Below, piece after piece: positions 62,895 to 64,000 of a stretch of 64,000 nucleotides of DNA. The stretch comes from an uncultured Fodinibius sp. GTDB taxonomy: Bacteria > Bacteroidota > Rhodothermia > Balneolales > Balneolaceae. The stretch is taken from assembly GCA_913056235.1 (NCBI GenBank), contig CAJXMW010000002.1:248001-312000 (forward strand). Reading direction: 5' to 3'. Under the pieces are notes generated by a model. It had not been told where the DNA came from. It ran no database searches and was given only the letters and a program-made list of their open reading frames with translations. Each line of letters opens with the position of its first letter. Position 1 is the stretch's first letter. Both the position numbers and the translations under genes were made by a program.

Positions 62895-64000
62895 ATGGGT
62901 ACAAAAGAATACATAGGCTTAACACTGGACGGGGATTTGTTAAAAATTGCCCGGATCAAGAAAGAGAAGGGAGCCTGGAAATTGGCTCAGCTGGAGCGTA
63001 TTGCGATTAAGGAAGAGATGGACAAAAAGCGCAAGGAAAACCGTTCCAAAGAGATCGTCAAAGACTACAGCGAGGATTTCCATTTCGGGATTGATCAGAG
63101 CTATGACGACACTCTGCAAACTAATGGCGACCTGGATCTGCTTATGGCAGTTGAGAAAGATGGTGAAACACGCGACACCTTCAACACTAATGTTGTTACA
63201 CTGAAAGATGCCCTGGAAGAGCTAAGCAAGGGAAAAGTGCAGGTGGGAATGACCATCCAGACCGGCGACACGAATTTCCAGCTGCTTAAGGATCAGGATT
63301 TTAATCAGCTTAAAACCAAAGAACTGGAAAGCTACATAACGGAGCATCTGCAGAAGGTGTACGGGGTGGTTCCCAGTGCTGATCATTATGAGTATCAAAT
63401 CAGGCAAGAGGGGTCGTTGCTGTTGGCCTCATATCAGCAAAAGCCGTATCTGTTGCAGTTGCTGGATAACGCCCGCACGATATCAGACAATAAGATAGAG
63501 ATCAGGCAAATGCTGCCCGATGAGGGTTTGTTGGCCGGTCTCATCAAGAAGAACTACAAACTTGATGCGGATGAAATTACTTGTGTTATCCACATGGGCT
63601 TTAATCGCAGCCGTGTGTTTTTCATGAAGGGTGATCAGATTCAGCATACGATTTCTCCCATCGATGAGGGGCGCGTATCCAAGAGCATACTGGATGTAAT
63701 ATTCAGTAAGATTTTATTCCAGTTGGACACGGGCGAACTCAAAGGGCTAGACCGGCTGGTGATTACCAATAATGATCTGAACGCAACATCCATAGATTAT
63801 TTCAAAAAGCAGTTTCCGGGTATTACGGTTGATGAGTTTCGGTTTAAATCGGACTACATCAACATTCCGGATCACCTGCAGGTTGTTTCAGGGTTCTTTA
63901 CCTCGGCCATCGGCGCCGCAATGTCGGCTGCCGAGACCAAAGATGCTGACTTTGCCGCGTATTCGATGCTTCCCAATTACATCCAGGAACGCCAGAATGT
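62895..64000 (+). CDS. PilM-like actin-fold assembly protein (partial, runs off window)
   Basis: At least 368 residues, open to the window end without a stop. The opening GLTLDGDLLKIARIKKEKG is the actin-like (FtsA/PilM/GspL) phosphate-1 region. ITCVIHMGFNRSRVFFMKG resembles the phosphate-2 strand and VVSGFFTSAIGAAMSA the adenosine-site end. A charged insertion (about 35-95) is longer than in standard PilM. The last visible residues SMLPNYIQERQNV look like the start of a PilN-type segment, so it may be a PilM-PilN (GspL-like) fusion. It would complete the inner-membrane alignment complex. Confidence 0.75.
   Translation, partial: MGTKEYIGLTLDGDLLKIARIKKEKGAWKLAQLERIAIKEEMDKKRKENRSKEIVKDYSEDFHFGIDQSYDDTLQTNGDLDLLMAVEKDGETRDTFNTNVVTLKDALEELSKGKVQVGMTIQTGDTNFQLLKDQDFNQLKTKELESYITEHLQKVYGVVPSADHYEYQIRQEGSLLLASYQQKPYLLQLLDNARTISDNKIEIRQMLPDEGLLAGLIKKNYKLDADEITCVIHMGFNRSRVFFMKGDQIQHTISPIDEGRVSKSILDVIFSKILFQLDTGELKGLDRLVITNNDLNATSIDYFKKQFPGITVDEFRFKSDYINIPDHLQVVSGFFTSAIGAAMSAAETKDADFAAYSMLPNYIQERQN

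Noticed and set aside
1-64000. Prophage, integrative element, tRNA or rRNA genes
   Set aside because: No integrase, phage structural gene or tRNA-like cloverleaf sequence was noticed. A tRNA scan was not run, so a missed tRNA remains possible.

Overview
The window comes from the chromosome of a Gram-negative, probably marine or moderately halophilic bacterium of the Bacteroidota/Balneolota/Rhodothermota group. I cannot name the genus. The evidence is a 2,400-residue SprA/Sov translocon and a DUF5103 plug protein of the type IX secretion system (T9SS), a zinc-free delta-prime clamp-loader subunit, an ssb gene followed by a GldE-like CorC/CNNM protein, few strong Shine-Dalgarno sequences, candidate promoters of the Bacteroidota form (TAnnTTTG, about 30-37 bases before the start codon), and acid-rich proteins. 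Base composition looks mid-40s % GC by eye. One transposase gene is clearly more AT-rich. I saw no tRNA, rRNA, CRISPR array or prophage.

Bases 1-16400 are mostly housekeeping genes. A minus-strand operon (ccmB, delta-prime subunit, dapF, T9SS plug) diverges from a plus-strand group (PTS IIA-like protein, PBP4-type peptidase, sigma-54 activator, folD). These are followed by a GH97 glucosidase lipoprotein, guaB, a frameshifted small secreted-protein gene, and a pair of LptF/LptG lipopolysaccharide-transport permeases. Bases 16600-31400 hold sprA, lnt-rsmI, a VOC protein, grpE-dnaJ, an ATP-grasp enzyme, an RRM protein, a GNAT enzyme and a Fur-family regulator. Bases 31500-51400 hold a long-chain acyl-CoA ligase, a cysteine desulfurase-LOG-DUF1499 operon, pgk, an AidB-like acyl-CoA dehydrogenase, a DUF2207 membrane protein, a RAYT transposase framed by two copies of a palindrome, an S9 peptidase fused to a SUMF1 domain, ssb, gldE-like, murB, a DUF2779 nuclease-like protein and an M48 protease.

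Two regions stand out. Bases 51426-55093 carry a three-gene exported operon: an AGE-family sugar epimerase-like protein, a lipoprotein of unknown family that looks like a sugar-active TIM barrel, and a small secreted protein. The small protein matches the C-terminal domain of the unknown lipoprotein. Bases 55662-64000 (running off the window) carry a type IV filament machine: an abundant-looking pilin-like protein, GspF/PilC, GspE/PilB, three small membrane-anchored pilin-like proteins, a PilT-like ATPase and a PilM-like protein. The machine parts are recognisable. The filament proteins lack the classical prepilin signature (they appear to have a two-residue leader or none, and no Glu5), and the PilC N-terminal domain is duplicated. 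This is the best candidate for an under-described system.

Several palindromic intergenic elements (8694, 13478, 37568, 41255, 41886) suggest more than one family of dispersed repeats. The pair at 41255 and 41886 frames its own likely transposase, and its outer stem bases differ between copies in a compensating way.
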